A DNA stretch of 14,311 nucleotides from Chloroflexota bacterium (lineage in GTDB: Bacteria; Chloroflexota; Anaerolineae; JACRMK01), in the NCBI GenBank assembly GCA_016200765.1, contig JACQEC010000220.1, positions 1-14,311 of the forward strand. Direction: 5' to 3'. Each line of letters opens with the position of its first letter. Position 1 is the stretch's first letter. Both the position numbers and the translations under genes were made by a program. Below are positions 1 through 7,211 of this stretch, one piece after another. Under the pieces are notes generated by a model, which was not told the DNA's origin, did no database searches, and saw only the letters and a program-made list of their open reading frames with translations.

Positions 1-2
1 TT

Positions 3-125
3 CTGCGCCCCTTTCGTGGCGTGCATAAGGATCATCTGTCGGGTTACATTGCGATGTGTGAACACAGTGTCAACCTGAAACGCATCACACCCAAGTTCAT
101 CGCCGCCTTAGTTCGTTGCAAGTAG
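3..125 (+). CDS. Transposase, C-terminal 40 residues (partial)
   Basis: The open frame enters from outside the window and ends at TAG (123-125). The peptide starts LRPFRGVHKDHLSGYIAM and ends KFIAALVRCK. The RGVHK.HL..Y pattern followed by N.KR resembles the C-terminal tail of DDE transposases of the ISXO2/IS1595 type, but no catalytic residue is in view, so the family is a guess. The same 33 terminal codons occur at the opposite border in inverted orientation, which supports a real multicopy IS gene over a chance frame. Transcription from this IS would point toward the ABC transporter gene immediately downstream. Confidence 0.6.
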   Translation: MRPFRGVHKDHLSGYIAMCEHSVNLKRITPKFIAALVRCK

Positions 126-139
126 TTTAGGGATGAGCC
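26..139. repeat. 114-bp perfect inverted repeat, left copy
   Basis: Reading 26-139 base by base against the reverse complement of 14198-14311 gives identity throughout. At 140/14197 the sequences diverge (a T would be needed where C is present). The right copy stops at the window edge, so the true repeat is at least 114 bases and may be a whole IS. The inner edge marks the IS terminus. Confidence 0.95.
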
Positions 140-2086
140 ATGATGTTTATGCAGGAGACCAGCAAGCCCCAGAACACGCGGGCGACGCTGGCGCGTTTCT
201 GGAACTACTTCAAGCACCACAAACTGCCGTTGTTGGCGGTGGCCGCGCTGATTCTGCTCGGCACGTATATGCAAGTGCTGGTGCCCGAGTTGACGGGGCA
301 GGCGGTGGACTGCTTCATCACACCCGCCACGCAAAAAGCCTTGAGCGCGGGCGCTAACTTCCCCGGCGCGGTTTCGCGCGCGGCCAGCGCGAACTGCTGG
401 TTCGCCACTTTGGACGCCAACGCCACGAGCGGCGACTTCATCGCCGGGCTGGGCGGGTTGGTGCTGGTGGTGGTCGTCCTGCAGGTGGGGGGCGCGGCGT
501 TGAGCGGCTTGCAGTTCTACCTGATGAACTACGCCGGCCAGAATGTCCTGCGCGAACTGCGCATCGAAATCTTCAAACACATTCACCGCCTCTCGCTCGG
601 CTACTACGGCAAGCACGAGGCCGGAGACGTGATGAGCCGCATCACCAACGACGCCGACACCATCCAGCAGACGCTGGGCTTTCCACTGGTCGGCGTGGTT
701 CAGGGCGTGGTGCTGATTGTCTGGGTCGGCTACAACATGCTCGCCAAGAGCCTGCCCTATGCGTTGGTCAGCCTGACCGTCGTGCCGGTGATGTTCGCGG
801 CCACGCTCTGGTTCAGCGCGCAGGCGCGCAAAGCCTACCGCAACGTGCGCAAGCAGGTTGGCAACGTCAACGCTAACCTGCAAGAGCGCATCTCGTCGGT
901 GCGCGAGGCGCAAGCCTTCAACCGAGAGGACGAGAACATCGCCGAGTTCAGCGCGTCCAACGCCGCCAGCCGCGACGCCAGCATCCGCGCCGTGGCCTAC
1001 ACCAGCGCGCTCTCGCCCGCGCTGGAGGCGCTGGGCTACGTCTCGATTGCGATTGTGGCGGGCGTGGGCGGCATTATCCTGCTCGGCGGCGGCGACCTGT
1101 TCGGCACGACGATGTCTATCGGGCTGATCGTGACGTTCATCGCGTACGCCCAGCGCTTTAACCAGCCCATCGCGCAAATCTCGACGATGTGGACGAACAT
1201 CCAGAGCGCCATCGCGGGCGGCGAGCGCATCTTCGGCCTGCTGGACACCGTGCCGGACTTGCAGGACAAGCCCGGCGCGATGGCGATGCCGCCGATTGAG
1301 GGGCGCGTCGAGTTCGCGCACGTCTATGCGGAGTACGAACCCGGTCAGACGGTGTTGAACGACGTGAATCTGGCCGCGGAGCCGGGGCAGACGGTGGCGA
1401 TTGTCGGGCCGACCGGCGCGGGCAAGACGACGATCATCAACCTCATCCCGCGCTTCTACGACGTGAAGTCGGGCGCGGTCAAGATTGACGGCGTGGACGT
1501 GCGCGAGGTGGCCGCGGCCAGCCTGCGCGCGCAGATCGGCATCGTCTTGCAGGACTCGTTCCTGTTCAGCGACACGGTGATGAACAACATCCGCTACGGC
1601 CGCGTGGGCGCAACCGACGAGGATGTGATCGCGGCGGCCAAGCTGGCGCGCGCCGACACGTTCATCGAGCGCCTGCCCAACGGCTATCAGACCCTGCTGG
1701 GCGAGCGCGGCAGTGGCTTGAGCCAGGGCCAGCGGCAGTTGCTGTCCATCGCGCGCGCGGCGCTGGCGAACCCGCGCATCCTGATCCTGGACGAAGCCAC
1801 CTCGTCGGTGGACACGCGCACCGAGCGGCTGATTCAGAAGGCGCTGGAAGAACTCCTGCATGGGCGCACCTCGTTTGTGATCGCGCACCGCTTGAGCACC
1901 ATCCGCCACGCCGACCAACTGCTGGTCTTGAAGGACGGCCAGATTGTCGAGCGGGGCAATCACAGCGAACTCCTGCGCGCGCGCGGTCTGTACTACGACC
2001 TGTATATGAGTCAGTTCCGCCGCGACATTGACTTCGTGGCCGACGAGGCCGAGACGGCCGCGCTGGAACCGGTCATGGGGGAGTAG
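140..2086 (+). CDS. ABC transporter, fused permease and ATPase (MsbA/MdlB-like exporter)
   Basis: A 648-residue half-transporter that would dimerise in the inner membrane and export a hydrophobic compound, drug or lipid; the substrate cannot be read from sequence. About six membrane spans lie near residues 31-50, 100-120, 180-200, 206-226, 292-315 and 318-340. The ATPase domain follows with Walker A GPTGAGKT (423-430), Q-loop Q471, signature LSQGQ (527-531), Walker B with D551 and catalytic E552, and H-loop H583, so all catalytic elements are intact. The length suits the family. ATG at 140 is the first base after the IS end; ATG at 143 or 149 is also possible. The only Shine-Dalgarno-like bases (AGGGATG) lie inside the IS, so the native promoter has probably been displaced and expression may depend on the IS. 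Such exporters often work as heterodimers encoded by adjacent genes; a partner, if any, would lie to the left. Confidence 0.93.
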   Translation: MMFMQETSKPQNTRATLARFWNYFKHHKLPLLAVAALILLGTYMQVLVPELTGQAVDCFITPATQKALSAGANFPGAVSRAASANCWFATLDANATSGDFIAGLGGLVLVVVVLQVGGAALSGLQFYLMNYAGQNVLRELRIEIFKHIHRLSLGYYGKHEAGDVMSRITNDADTIQQTLGFPLVGVVQGVVLIVWVGYNMLAKSLPYALVSLTVVPVMFAATLWFSAQARKAYRNVRKQVGNVNANLQERISSVREAQAFNREDENIAEFSASNAASRDASIRAVAYTSALSPALEALGYVSIAIVAGVGGIILLGGGDLFGTTMSIGLIVTFIAYAQRFNQPIAQISTMWTNIQSAIAGGERIFGLLDTVPDLQDKPGAMAMPPIEGRVEFAHVYAEYEPGQTVLNDVNLAAEPGQTVAIVGPTGAGKTTIINLIPRFYDVKSGAVKIDGVDVREVAAASLRAQIGIVLQDSFLFSDTVMNNIRYGRVGATDEDVIAAAKLARADTFIERLPNGYQTLLGERGSGLSQGQRQLLSIARAALANPRILILDEATSSVDTRTERLIQKALEELLHGRTSFVIAHRLSTIRHADQLLVLKDGQIVERGNHSELLRARGLYYDLYMSQFRRDIDFVADEAETAALEPVMGE

Positions 2087-2100
2087 GGTCAGGATTTTCA

Positions 2101-2224
2101 CCGCCGAGAGCGCCGAGATTAATTTTAGATTTTAGATTTGAGATTGGCAATCCCCTCAACTTCAGGCGGGGACTTTCAAAAATCTAAAATCTGAAATCAA
2201 AAATTGATTCGGCGCTCTCGGCGT
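2101..2224. repeat. Long imperfect palindrome, MITE- or terminator-like
   Basis: The gap between the ABC and MFS genes is almost entirely one inverted repeat. The outer arms, CGCCGAGAGCGCCGA (2102-2116) and TCGGCGCTCTCGGCG (2209-2223), pair perfectly over 15 bases. Inside them, A/T-rich arms built from repeated TTTTAGAT units face AAAATCT units. A central CCCC/GGGG pair (about 2152-2171) closes the loop. Its low-GC interior is unlike the flanking genes. It could fold in RNA and reduce read-through from the exporter gene, or be a small non-autonomous mobile element. No T-run typical of an intrinsic terminator directly follows the outer stem. Confidence 0.75.
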
Positions 2225-2278
2225 GAGGTTGAAATGCGTTAGGACTTCATCTGTTTTTTCAAGGAGAGATTAACACCA

Positions 2279-3943
2279 ATGGCTATTGCACAAGCCCGCA
2301 CCGCGGCCCCGGCCGCGGTCAGCATGGGCGAAACCCTTAGCAAGCGGCAGATTGTCGTCGTGCTCGGCGGCGTGATGCTCGGCATGTTGCTGGCCGCGCT
2401 GGATCAGACGATTGTTGGCACGGCGATGCCGCGCGTCATTACCGAACTGAACGGGCTGGATCACTATGCGTGGGTCTTCACCGCGTACCTGCTCGCTTCG
2501 ACGGTGGTGGTGCCCATCTACGGCAAACTATCGGATATTTATGGCCGCCGCCTGTTCTTCATCGGCGGCATGGTCTTGTTCCTGTTCGGCTCCGCCCTGT
2601 CCGGCGCCAGTCAGGACATGACGCAGTTGATTATCTTCCGCGCCATTCAGGGGCTGGGCGCAGGCGCGCTGATGCCGATTGCGATGGCGCTGATCGGCGA
2701 CCTCTTCACCCCGGCCGAGCGCGGCAAGTGGCAGGGGTTGATCACGGCAGTCTTCGGGCTGGCCACGATTGTCGGCCCGACCGCCGGAGGCTGGATTACG
2801 GACAACTGGGGCTGGCGCTGGGTCTTCTATGTGAACATGCCGCTGGGCGCGCTGGCCATCATCGCCGCCGGACTGACCCTGCCGAAGCACAGCCGCCACC
2901 GCGCGCACCAGATTGATTACATCGGCTCGGCGGCGCTCATCGCGGCGACCGTGCCGCTGTTGCTGGCCTTCTCGTGGGGCGGCAGTGAGTACGCGTGGGA
3001 TTCCATCCCGATCGTCGGCCTGCTGGCGTTTGCGGTGGTGATGACGGCGGTCTTCATCGCGATCGAGAACCGCGCCGCCGAGCCGATCATCCATCCCGGC
3101 CTGTTCAAGAACGGCATCTTCAACGTCTCGGTCATCGCGATGTTCCTGTTGAGCGGCGGTATGTTCGGCGCGACGCTGTTTCTGCCGCTCTTTGTGCAGG
3201 GAGTGCTGGGCACCAGCGCCACCAATTCCGGGGCCGTGCTGACCCCGATGATGCTGGGCTTTATGGTCAGCAGTATCATCGGCGGGCAGATCCTGTCGCG
3301 CACCGGCCGCTACAAGGGGCTGGCGCTGGTGGCGTTCGCGCTGGCGGCGTTCGGCATGTTTCTCCTCTCGCAGATGGACGCGAAGGTCAGCCAAGAAGTG
3401 ATTGTGCGCAACATGATCGTGACCGGTCTGGGCATCGGCGTGACGATGAGCATGTTCACGATTGTGGTGCAGAACGCCTTTCCGTTTGAGCAGTTGGGGC
3501 AGGTCACGGCGAGCCTCTCATTTTTCCGCTCGATTGGCGCGACGATTGGCGTGGCGGTGTTGGGCACGATCTTGACCGGCCAGTTCAAGAGCGGCTTGCA
3601 GGCCAACCTGCCGGCGGCGCTCGCGCAGGCTGTGCCGGCCGACCGCCTGGCCGCGCTACAGAACCCGCAACTGCTGATGTCGGCGGAGGCGATGAGCCGG
3701 GTCCAGCAGGGCTTTGCCGCCATCGGGCCGCAGGGCAAGGCGTTGTTCGAGCAGTTGATGCAGGCCATTCGTATCAGCCTCGCCACGGCGATTACCGAAC
3801 TGTTCATGGTGGGCGCGGCGGCGATGGTGCTGGCGTTTGTGGCGACGCTCTTTCTGAAAGAGATCCCCCTGCGCAAGACGCATCGCCCCACGGCGGCGGA
3901 GGCCGACGCGGCCGGCGAGATCGTGGCGGAGCCGGCGCTGTAG
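2279..3943 (+). CDS. MFS multidrug exporter, DHA2 family (EmrB/QacA type, 14 TM)
   Basis: A 554-residue proton-coupled exporter of the inner membrane. The N-terminal LDQTIVGTAMPRVITEL (41-57) is the DHA2 motif in helix 1, with the acidic D42. Motif A is GKLSDIYGRR (82-91), R121 heads motif B (FRAIQGLGAGALMP), and the exporter-specific motif C is GLATIVGPTAGG (160-171). A long extracytoplasmic loop before the last helix (about 440-510) and a short charged tail are usual for 14-helix members. Start ATG 2279 is supported by AAGGAGAG at 2261-2268, 10 bases upstream. The DUF2227-like gene begins 14 bases after its stop, so the two are probably cotranscribed. No regulator gene lies beside it. With the ABC gene upstream it forms a pair of predicted efflux systems, although the palindrome separates them. 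The substrate is unknown. Confidence 0.93.
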   Translation: MAIAQARTAAPAAVSMGETLSKRQIVVVLGGVMLGMLLAALDQTIVGTAMPRVITELNGLDHYAWVFTAYLLASTVVVPIYGKLSDIYGRRLFFIGGMVLFLFGSALSGASQDMTQLIIFRAIQGLGAGALMPIAMALIGDLFTPAERGKWQGLITAVFGLATIVGPTAGGWITDNWGWRWVFYVNMPLGALAIIAAGLTLPKHSRHRAHQIDYIGSAALIAATVPLLLAFSWGGSEYAWDSIPIVGLLAFAVVMTAVFIAIENRAAEPIIHPGLFKNGIFNVSVIAMFLLSGGMFGATLFLPLFVQGVLGTSATNSGAVLTPMMLGFMVSSIIGGQILSRTGRYKGLALVAFALAAFGMFLLSQMDAKVSQEVIVRNMIVTGLGIGVTMSMFTIVVQNAFPFEQLGQVTASLSFFRSIGATIGVAVLGTILTGQFKSGLQANLPAALAQAVPADRLAALQNPQLLMSAEAMSRVQQGFAAIGPQGKALFEQLMQAIRISLATAITELFMVGAAAMVLAFVATLFLKEIPLRKTHRPTAAEADAAGEIVAEPAL

Positions 3944-3957
3944 CAGGGAGCGCAACC

Positions 3958-4560
3958 TTGCCCGGCGCCAAGACGCACGATGCGATCACGGTGGTGAGCG
4001 GCCTGGCGCTCGCGCCAATCGCCTACCCGCTGCTGCTGAATGGCGGCCTCTCGCTCGAAGTGAGCGGGCTGGATACGGCGCTGGTGGTGGGGGCGCATTG
4101 TCTCTCCGGACTGATGTTCTCGCCTGATCTGGATATTGACTCGGCGATTGACAACCGCTGGGGGATTTTCTTCTGGGTCTGGCGGCCGTACATGCGGATC
4201 GTGCCCCACCATCGCCACTGGCTAAGCCACGGGCTGGTGATTCCCCCGCTCCTGCGCCTGCTCTATCTCTTTGTCGTCGTGAGCCTGTTATTTGGGGGAG
4301 TGGCTCTGGCGCTGGCGCAGATCGGAGTTGTCGTGCCCGATTATCCCGCGCAAGTGTTCGACGCTCTGCTGCTCCTCGCCCGCGCGCACCCCCGCGAGGT
4401 GTTCGCGTTCCTCGTCGGCTTTATCACCGGCGGAGCCGCCCACTCGCTCGCCGATTGGTCGGTGACCGGCGGCAAGCACTTTCTGCATCGGCTGGGCTTC
4501 CGCCTTGCCCAAGACTACTCCAATCACGATCAACGGCATCAGCGCCAACAACGATGGTAG
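3958..4560 (+). CDS. DUF2227-like putative metal-binding membrane protein
   Basis: A 200-residue protein with hydrophobic segments near 11-28, 41-54, 101-122 and 148-160. The conserved block GLMFSPDLDIDS (51-62), NRWG..FWVWRPY (67-78) and PHHRHWLSHG (83-92) matches the DUF2227 family of predicted metal-binding membrane proteins. Candidate ligands are H7, D57, D59, H84, H85, H87, H91, H162 and D166. The biochemical role of the family is not established. The TTG start at 3958 is chosen because CAGGGAG (3944-3950) sits 7 bases upstream and the conserved THD motif follows immediately; no ATG fits. The last ten residues (DQRHQRQQRW) look unlike a conserved tail, and the stop TAG falls in the first bases of a repeat element, so the native C-terminus may have been altered by its insertion. 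Confidence 0.8.
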   Translation: MPGAKTHDAITVVSGLALAPIAYPLLLNGGLSLEVSGLDTALVVGAHCLSGLMFSPDLDIDSAIDNRWGIFFWVWRPYMRIVPHHRHWLSHGLVIPPLLRLLYLFVVVSLLFGGVALALAQIGVVVPDYPAQVFDALLLLARAHPREVFAFLVGFITGGAAHSLADWSVTGGKHFLHRLGFRLAQDYSNHDQRHQRQQRW

Positions 4561-4612
4561 GGGCAGGGCTTGCCCCTGCCCACATCAGGGCGGGCGCAAG
4601 ACCCGCCCCTAC
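4557..4612. repeat. 56-bp double-hairpin repeat element (GTAGGGGC...GCCCCTAC)
   Basis: The outer ends GTAGGGGC and GCCCCTAC pair. Inside are two further palindromes: GGGGCAGGGCTTGCCCCTGCC on the left, and AGGGCGGGCGCAAGACCCGCCCT (shifted pairing) on the right. They are joined by a short ACATC linker. The layout matches short REP-like families that are frequent in Chloroflexota and cyanobacteria (recalled from general knowledge, not checked here). It overlaps the last codons of the upstream gene and may also act as a transcript 3' end stabiliser. Confidence 0.8.
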
Positions 4613-4639
4613 GTTCACGGACATTGCTGCTTCGCCCTC

Positions 4640-4668
4640 TTGTCGCGCCGCGCCGCGGGTGCTATAAT
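4640..4668 (+). promoter_or_regulatory. Predicted sigma70-type promoter for the uracil-DNA glycosylase gene
   Basis: A perfect -10 hexamer TATAAT (4663-4668) lies 17 bases after TTGTCG (4640-4645), which matches TTGACA at four of six positions. Initiation near 4675 would give a leader of about 25 bases before the ATG at 4701. The site sits just after the double-hairpin repeat, so the glycosylase is likely transcribed independently of the exporters. Confidence 0.65.
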
Positions 4669-4700
4669 CCCTGTCAGACGAAAGGTTCATCTCCCAGCGT

Positions 4701-5306
4701 ATGTCTGAACTCGCCGATCTGTACGCCGAAATCAAGGCGTGTAAAGCCTGTGACCTGCACCAGCGGCGCACGCAGGCCGTGCCGGGAGTTGGCCCGCTGG
4801 ACGCGCGCATCATGTTCATCGGCGAGGCGCCGGGCGTCAACGAAGACAAAAAGGGCGAGCCGTTCGTCGGCAACGCCGGCCAGTTCTTGAACCAACTGCT
4901 CGCACTGGCTGGACTGAAGCGCGAGGCGGTCTACATCACCAACATCGTCAAGTCGCGCCCGCCGGAAAATCGCGACCCCCTGCCGCAGGAGATCGCGGCG
5001 TGCAAGCCGTGGCTCGATCGCCAGTTAGAGTTGATCAAGCCGCAGGTCATCGTCACGCTGGGCCGCTACTCGATGGCTCGCTGGTTCCCCGGCGCGAGCA
5101 TCAGCCAGATTCACGGCACTCCGCGCAAGGTTGGCCCGGCCACGGTCATCCCGATGTTTCATCCGGCGGCGGCCCTGCACCAGCCCAAATACAAAGAGCT
5201 GATCGAGGCCGACTTCCGAAAACTCCCCAAGATTCTGGCGGATTTGGCGAGCGTCAAAGAGGCTGAAAAACCGAAGGACGACCCGAAGCAGCTTTCGTTA
5301 TTGTAA
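4701..5306 (+). CDS. udg: Uracil-DNA glycosylase, family 4 (iron-sulfur type)
   Basis: A 201-residue base-excision repair enzyme that would remove uracil from DNA, acting in the cytoplasm on deaminated cytosine. Motif 1 is GEAPGVNED (41-49), with E42 in the position used by family 4 enzymes for activation. KKGEPFVGNAGQFL (50-63) and the N81..KSRPPENR segment are family hallmarks. Motif 2 is HPAAAL (154-159). Iron-sulfur ligands C14 and C17 (KACKACDL) and C101 are present, but the protein has no fourth cysteine; the family ligand expected about 16 residues after C101 falls on VIVTL. The start at 4701 is fixed by the conserved N-terminal LYAEIKACKAC; no good ribosome site is seen, only AAAGG 15 bases upstream. 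The C-terminal lysine-rich tail (185-201) is variable in the family. Confidence 0.92.
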   Translation: MSELADLYAEIKACKACDLHQRRTQAVPGVGPLDARIMFIGEAPGVNEDKKGEPFVGNAGQFLNQLLALAGLKREAVYITNIVKSRPPENRDPLPQEIAACKPWLDRQLELIKPQVIVTLGRYSMARWFPGASISQIHGTPRKVGPATVIPMFHPAAALHQPKYKELIEADFRKLPKILADLASVKEAEKPKDDPKQLSLL

Positions 5307-5332
5307 ACGCAGGAAAGACCGCAGGACAGCGA

Positions 5333-5410
5333 ATAGCCGATGGCAGATAGCAAATAGCAGATAGCAAACCGCCATCAGTCATCGGCCATCAGCCATCGGC
5401 TATCGGCCAT
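5333..5410. repeat. GCCATCGGCTAT-type inverted and direct repeats
   Basis: The spacer before RNase J has perfect inverted arms ATAGCCGATGGC (5333-5344) and GCCATCGGCTAT (5392-5403). Between them are three CAGATAGCAAATAGC-like direct units on the left half, and GCCATCAG/TCATCGGCCATC units on the right half. The whole reads as a low-complexity array of a 7-base theme that can fold back on itself. It may end the glycosylase transcript, though no T-run follows. No promoter is recognisable in it. Confidence 0.7.
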
Positions 5411-5430
5411 CCGCCGCAAGGAATATCTTA

Positions 5431-7068
5431 ATGAGTGATTTACTCCGTGTCATCCCGTTGGGCGGGCTAGGCGAGATCGGCAAGAACATGATGGCGATTG
5501 AATACGACAATCAGATGGTGGTGATTGACGCCGGCCTGATGTTTCCCGAATATGACATGCCCGGCATTGATCTGGTCATCCCCGATTACCAGTATGTCGT
5601 CGAGCGCAAAGACAAACTGAAGGCGATCTTGCTGACGCACGGCCACGAAGACCACATCGGCAGTCTGCCCTACTTCCTGCGCGAAGTGGACGCGCCCATC
5701 TACTCGACGCGCCTGACGCGCGGTCTGGTCGAGGTGAAGCTGAAGGATCACAAGCGGCTGGACGGCACGCAACTGGTCACCATCAATCCGGGCGAGCCGT
5801 TCACCCTCGGCCCGTTCAATATCGAGGCGTTCCGCGTCTGCCACAGCATCCCCGACGGCGTCGGCTACGCCATCGAGACGCCGCAAGGCATCCTCGTGCA
5901 TTCGGGCGACTTCAAGTTTGACAACCAGCCGGTGGACGGCAACCTGACTGACTTCGGACGGCTGGCCGGCTACGGCGACCGCAATGTGCTGATGCTGATG
6001 TCGGACTCGACCAACGCCGAGCACGAGGGCAAGACGCCCTCCGAGGCGATTATCGCCGGCACGTTCGATCAGGTCTTTGAGGTCGCGCGCGGGCGCATCA
6101 TCGTCTCGACGTTTGCCTCCAACATCTCGCGCATCCAGCAGGTGGTCAACGCGGCGGTCAAGCACGGGCGCAAGGTCGGCGTGCTGGGGCGCAGTATGGT
6201 CGAGAACGTCAAGATGGCGCAGGCGCTCGGCTATCTCAAGGCGCCGGAAGGCACGCTCGTCAGTTTGGACACGCTGGAAACCCTGCCGCGCCACGAGGTG
6301 GCGATTGTCTGCACGGGCAGTCAAGGCGAGCCGACGTCGGTGCTGGTGCGCATGGCGAACCGCGACCACCGGCAGTTTGCCGTCGAAGCCGGCGACACGG
6401 TTATCCTCTCGGCCACGCCGATTCCGGGCAACGAGGAATTGGTGCACCGCACCATCAACAACCTGTTCCGGCTCGGCGCGGACGTGCTCTACCACCAACT
6501 GCTCGACGTGCATGTCTCGGGGCACGGCTACAAAGACGACCAGCGCATGATGATCAACTTGCTGAAGCCCAAGCACTTCATGCCGATCCACGGCGAGTAC
6601 CGCCATCTGGTATTGCACGGGCGGCTGGCCGAAGATTTGGACGTGGATCAGGTCTTTGTGGTGGAAAACGGCCACGTGCTCGAGTTTGAGCATGGCAAGG
6701 GACAGCAGCGCGGGCGCATCCCGGGCGGCTATGTGTTTGTGGACGGCGTCTCGATTGGCGAAATTGACGAAGTGGTGCTGCGCGACCGGCATCATCTGGC
6801 GAATGACGGCTTCGTGGTCGTGGTGCTGGCGATTGACAAGCAGAGCGGCGAGCTGGCGCAGGAGCCGGATATCCTGACTCGCGGCTTCATCTACTCGCGC
6901 GACGCGGGCGACCTGATTGAAGAGGCCAAACAGCGCATCGTCAAGTTGTCGCACGCGGGGATGCGTGTGGAGAACGCGCAGAACCGCATCAAAGAGGTGG
7001 TCGGCCAGTTCTTCTACGAGCGCACCAAGCGCCGCCCGATGGTTCTGCCGCTGGTGATTGAGGTGTAG
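5431..7068 (+). CDS. rnj: Ribonuclease J family metallo-beta-lactamase/beta-CASP nuclease
   Basis: A 545-residue RNase J, an endo- and 5'-3' exoribonuclease for mRNA decay and rRNA maturation in the cytoplasm. The zinc-binding motif THGHEDHIG gives H70, H72, D74 and H75. Further metal ligands are H138 (CHSIPDG) and D160 (HSGDFKFD). The beta-CASP domain carries SDSTNAEHEG (191-200), STFASNISRIQ (226-236), TGSQGEP (295-301), HVSGHG with H361 and H365, and MPIHGEYRH with H387. The C-terminal domain (about 450-545) contains ILTRGFIYSRDAGDL. Length and all motifs fit a full active enzyme. AAGGAA at 5418-5423 supports ATG 5431. RNase J near an FtsK/SpoIIIE gene also occurs in Bacillus (rnjB-tepA-spoIIIE), so this neighbourhood is probably ancestral, with the two small genes downstream as later insertions. 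Confidence 0.96.
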   Translation: MSDLLRVIPLGGLGEIGKNMMAIEYDNQMVVIDAGLMFPEYDMPGIDLVIPDYQYVVERKDKLKAILLTHGHEDHIGSLPYFLREVDAPIYSTRLTRGLVEVKLKDHKRLDGTQLVTINPGEPFTLGPFNIEAFRVCHSIPDGVGYAIETPQGILVHSGDFKFDNQPVDGNLTDFGRLAGYGDRNVLMLMSDSTNAEHEGKTPSEAIIAGTFDQVFEVARGRIIVSTFASNISRIQQVVNAAVKHGRKVGVLGRSMVENVKMAQALGYLKAPEGTLVSLDTLETLPRHEVAIVCTGSQGEPTSVLVRMANRDHRQFAVEAGDTVILSATPIPGNEELVHRTINNLFRLGADVLYHQLLDVHVSGHGYKDDQRMMINLLKPKHFMPIHGEYRHLVLHGRLAEDLDVDQVFVVENGHVLEFEHGKGQQRGRIPGGYVFVDGVSIGEIDEVVLRDRHHLANDGFVVVVLAIDKQSGELAQEPDILTRGFIYSRDAGDLIEEAKQRIVKLSHAGMRVENAQNRIKEVVGQFFYERTKRRPMVLPLVIEV

Positions 7069-7198
7069 CGAACACCCAACCGGCAAATCACGCGCGCCCC
7101 GGCGGGTATTTAATGCGCCGCAGGCACTAGCGGCGATCTATGGTTCGCAGCGTGTTGCGCGCGAGGTCAGTAGCGTTCCGGAATTGGCGCGAGAAGCC

Positions 7199-7206
7199 GA
7201 AGGGGA
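7199..7206 (+). promoter_or_regulatory. Ribosome binding site deciding the start of the small HNH-partner gene
   Basis: GAAGGGGA lies 5 bases before ATG 7212. The alternative upstream ATG at 7140 in the same frame has no purine-rich site and would add 24 residues rich in Arg and Val with no resemblance to the rest, so 7212 is preferred. Confidence 0.6.
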
Positions 7207-7211
7207 TTGGC

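Larger units (their letters stand above)
1..139 (+). mobile_element. 3' end of an insertion sequence (partial, left border)
   Basis: This is the right-hand end of an IS that continues beyond the window. It contains the end of a transposase reading frame whose stop codon lies within the terminal bases. Its inner boundary is set at base 139 because bases 26-139 recur exactly, inverted, at 14198-14311, and the match stops at 139. The outer tip reads GGCTCATCCCTAAACTACTT on the complementary strand, a plausible terminal inverted repeat. Its GC content is visibly lower than that of the neighbouring genes, as expected for a mobile element. The other end and any target duplication lie outside the window, so the full element cannot be described. 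Confidence 0.75.

Noticed and set aside
44..2101. 685-codon open frame on the minus strand opposite the ABC exporter
   Set aside because: It is antisense to a gene with every ABC motif, its translation is low in sense (rich in His, Gln, Arg and Asp), and it shows no motif. GC-rich codon bias keeps the opposite frame open.
5467..7086. 539-codon open frame on the minus strand opposite RNase J
   Set aside because: RNase J on the + strand has a full set of catalytic motifs and a ribosome site. The antisense frame has a shadow-like composition and no recognisable domain.
7140..7211. 24-residue upstream extension of the small HNH-partner protein
   Set aside because: The ATG at 7140 has no ribosome site and the added residues are Arg/Val-rich without similarity to the compact protein that begins at 7212.
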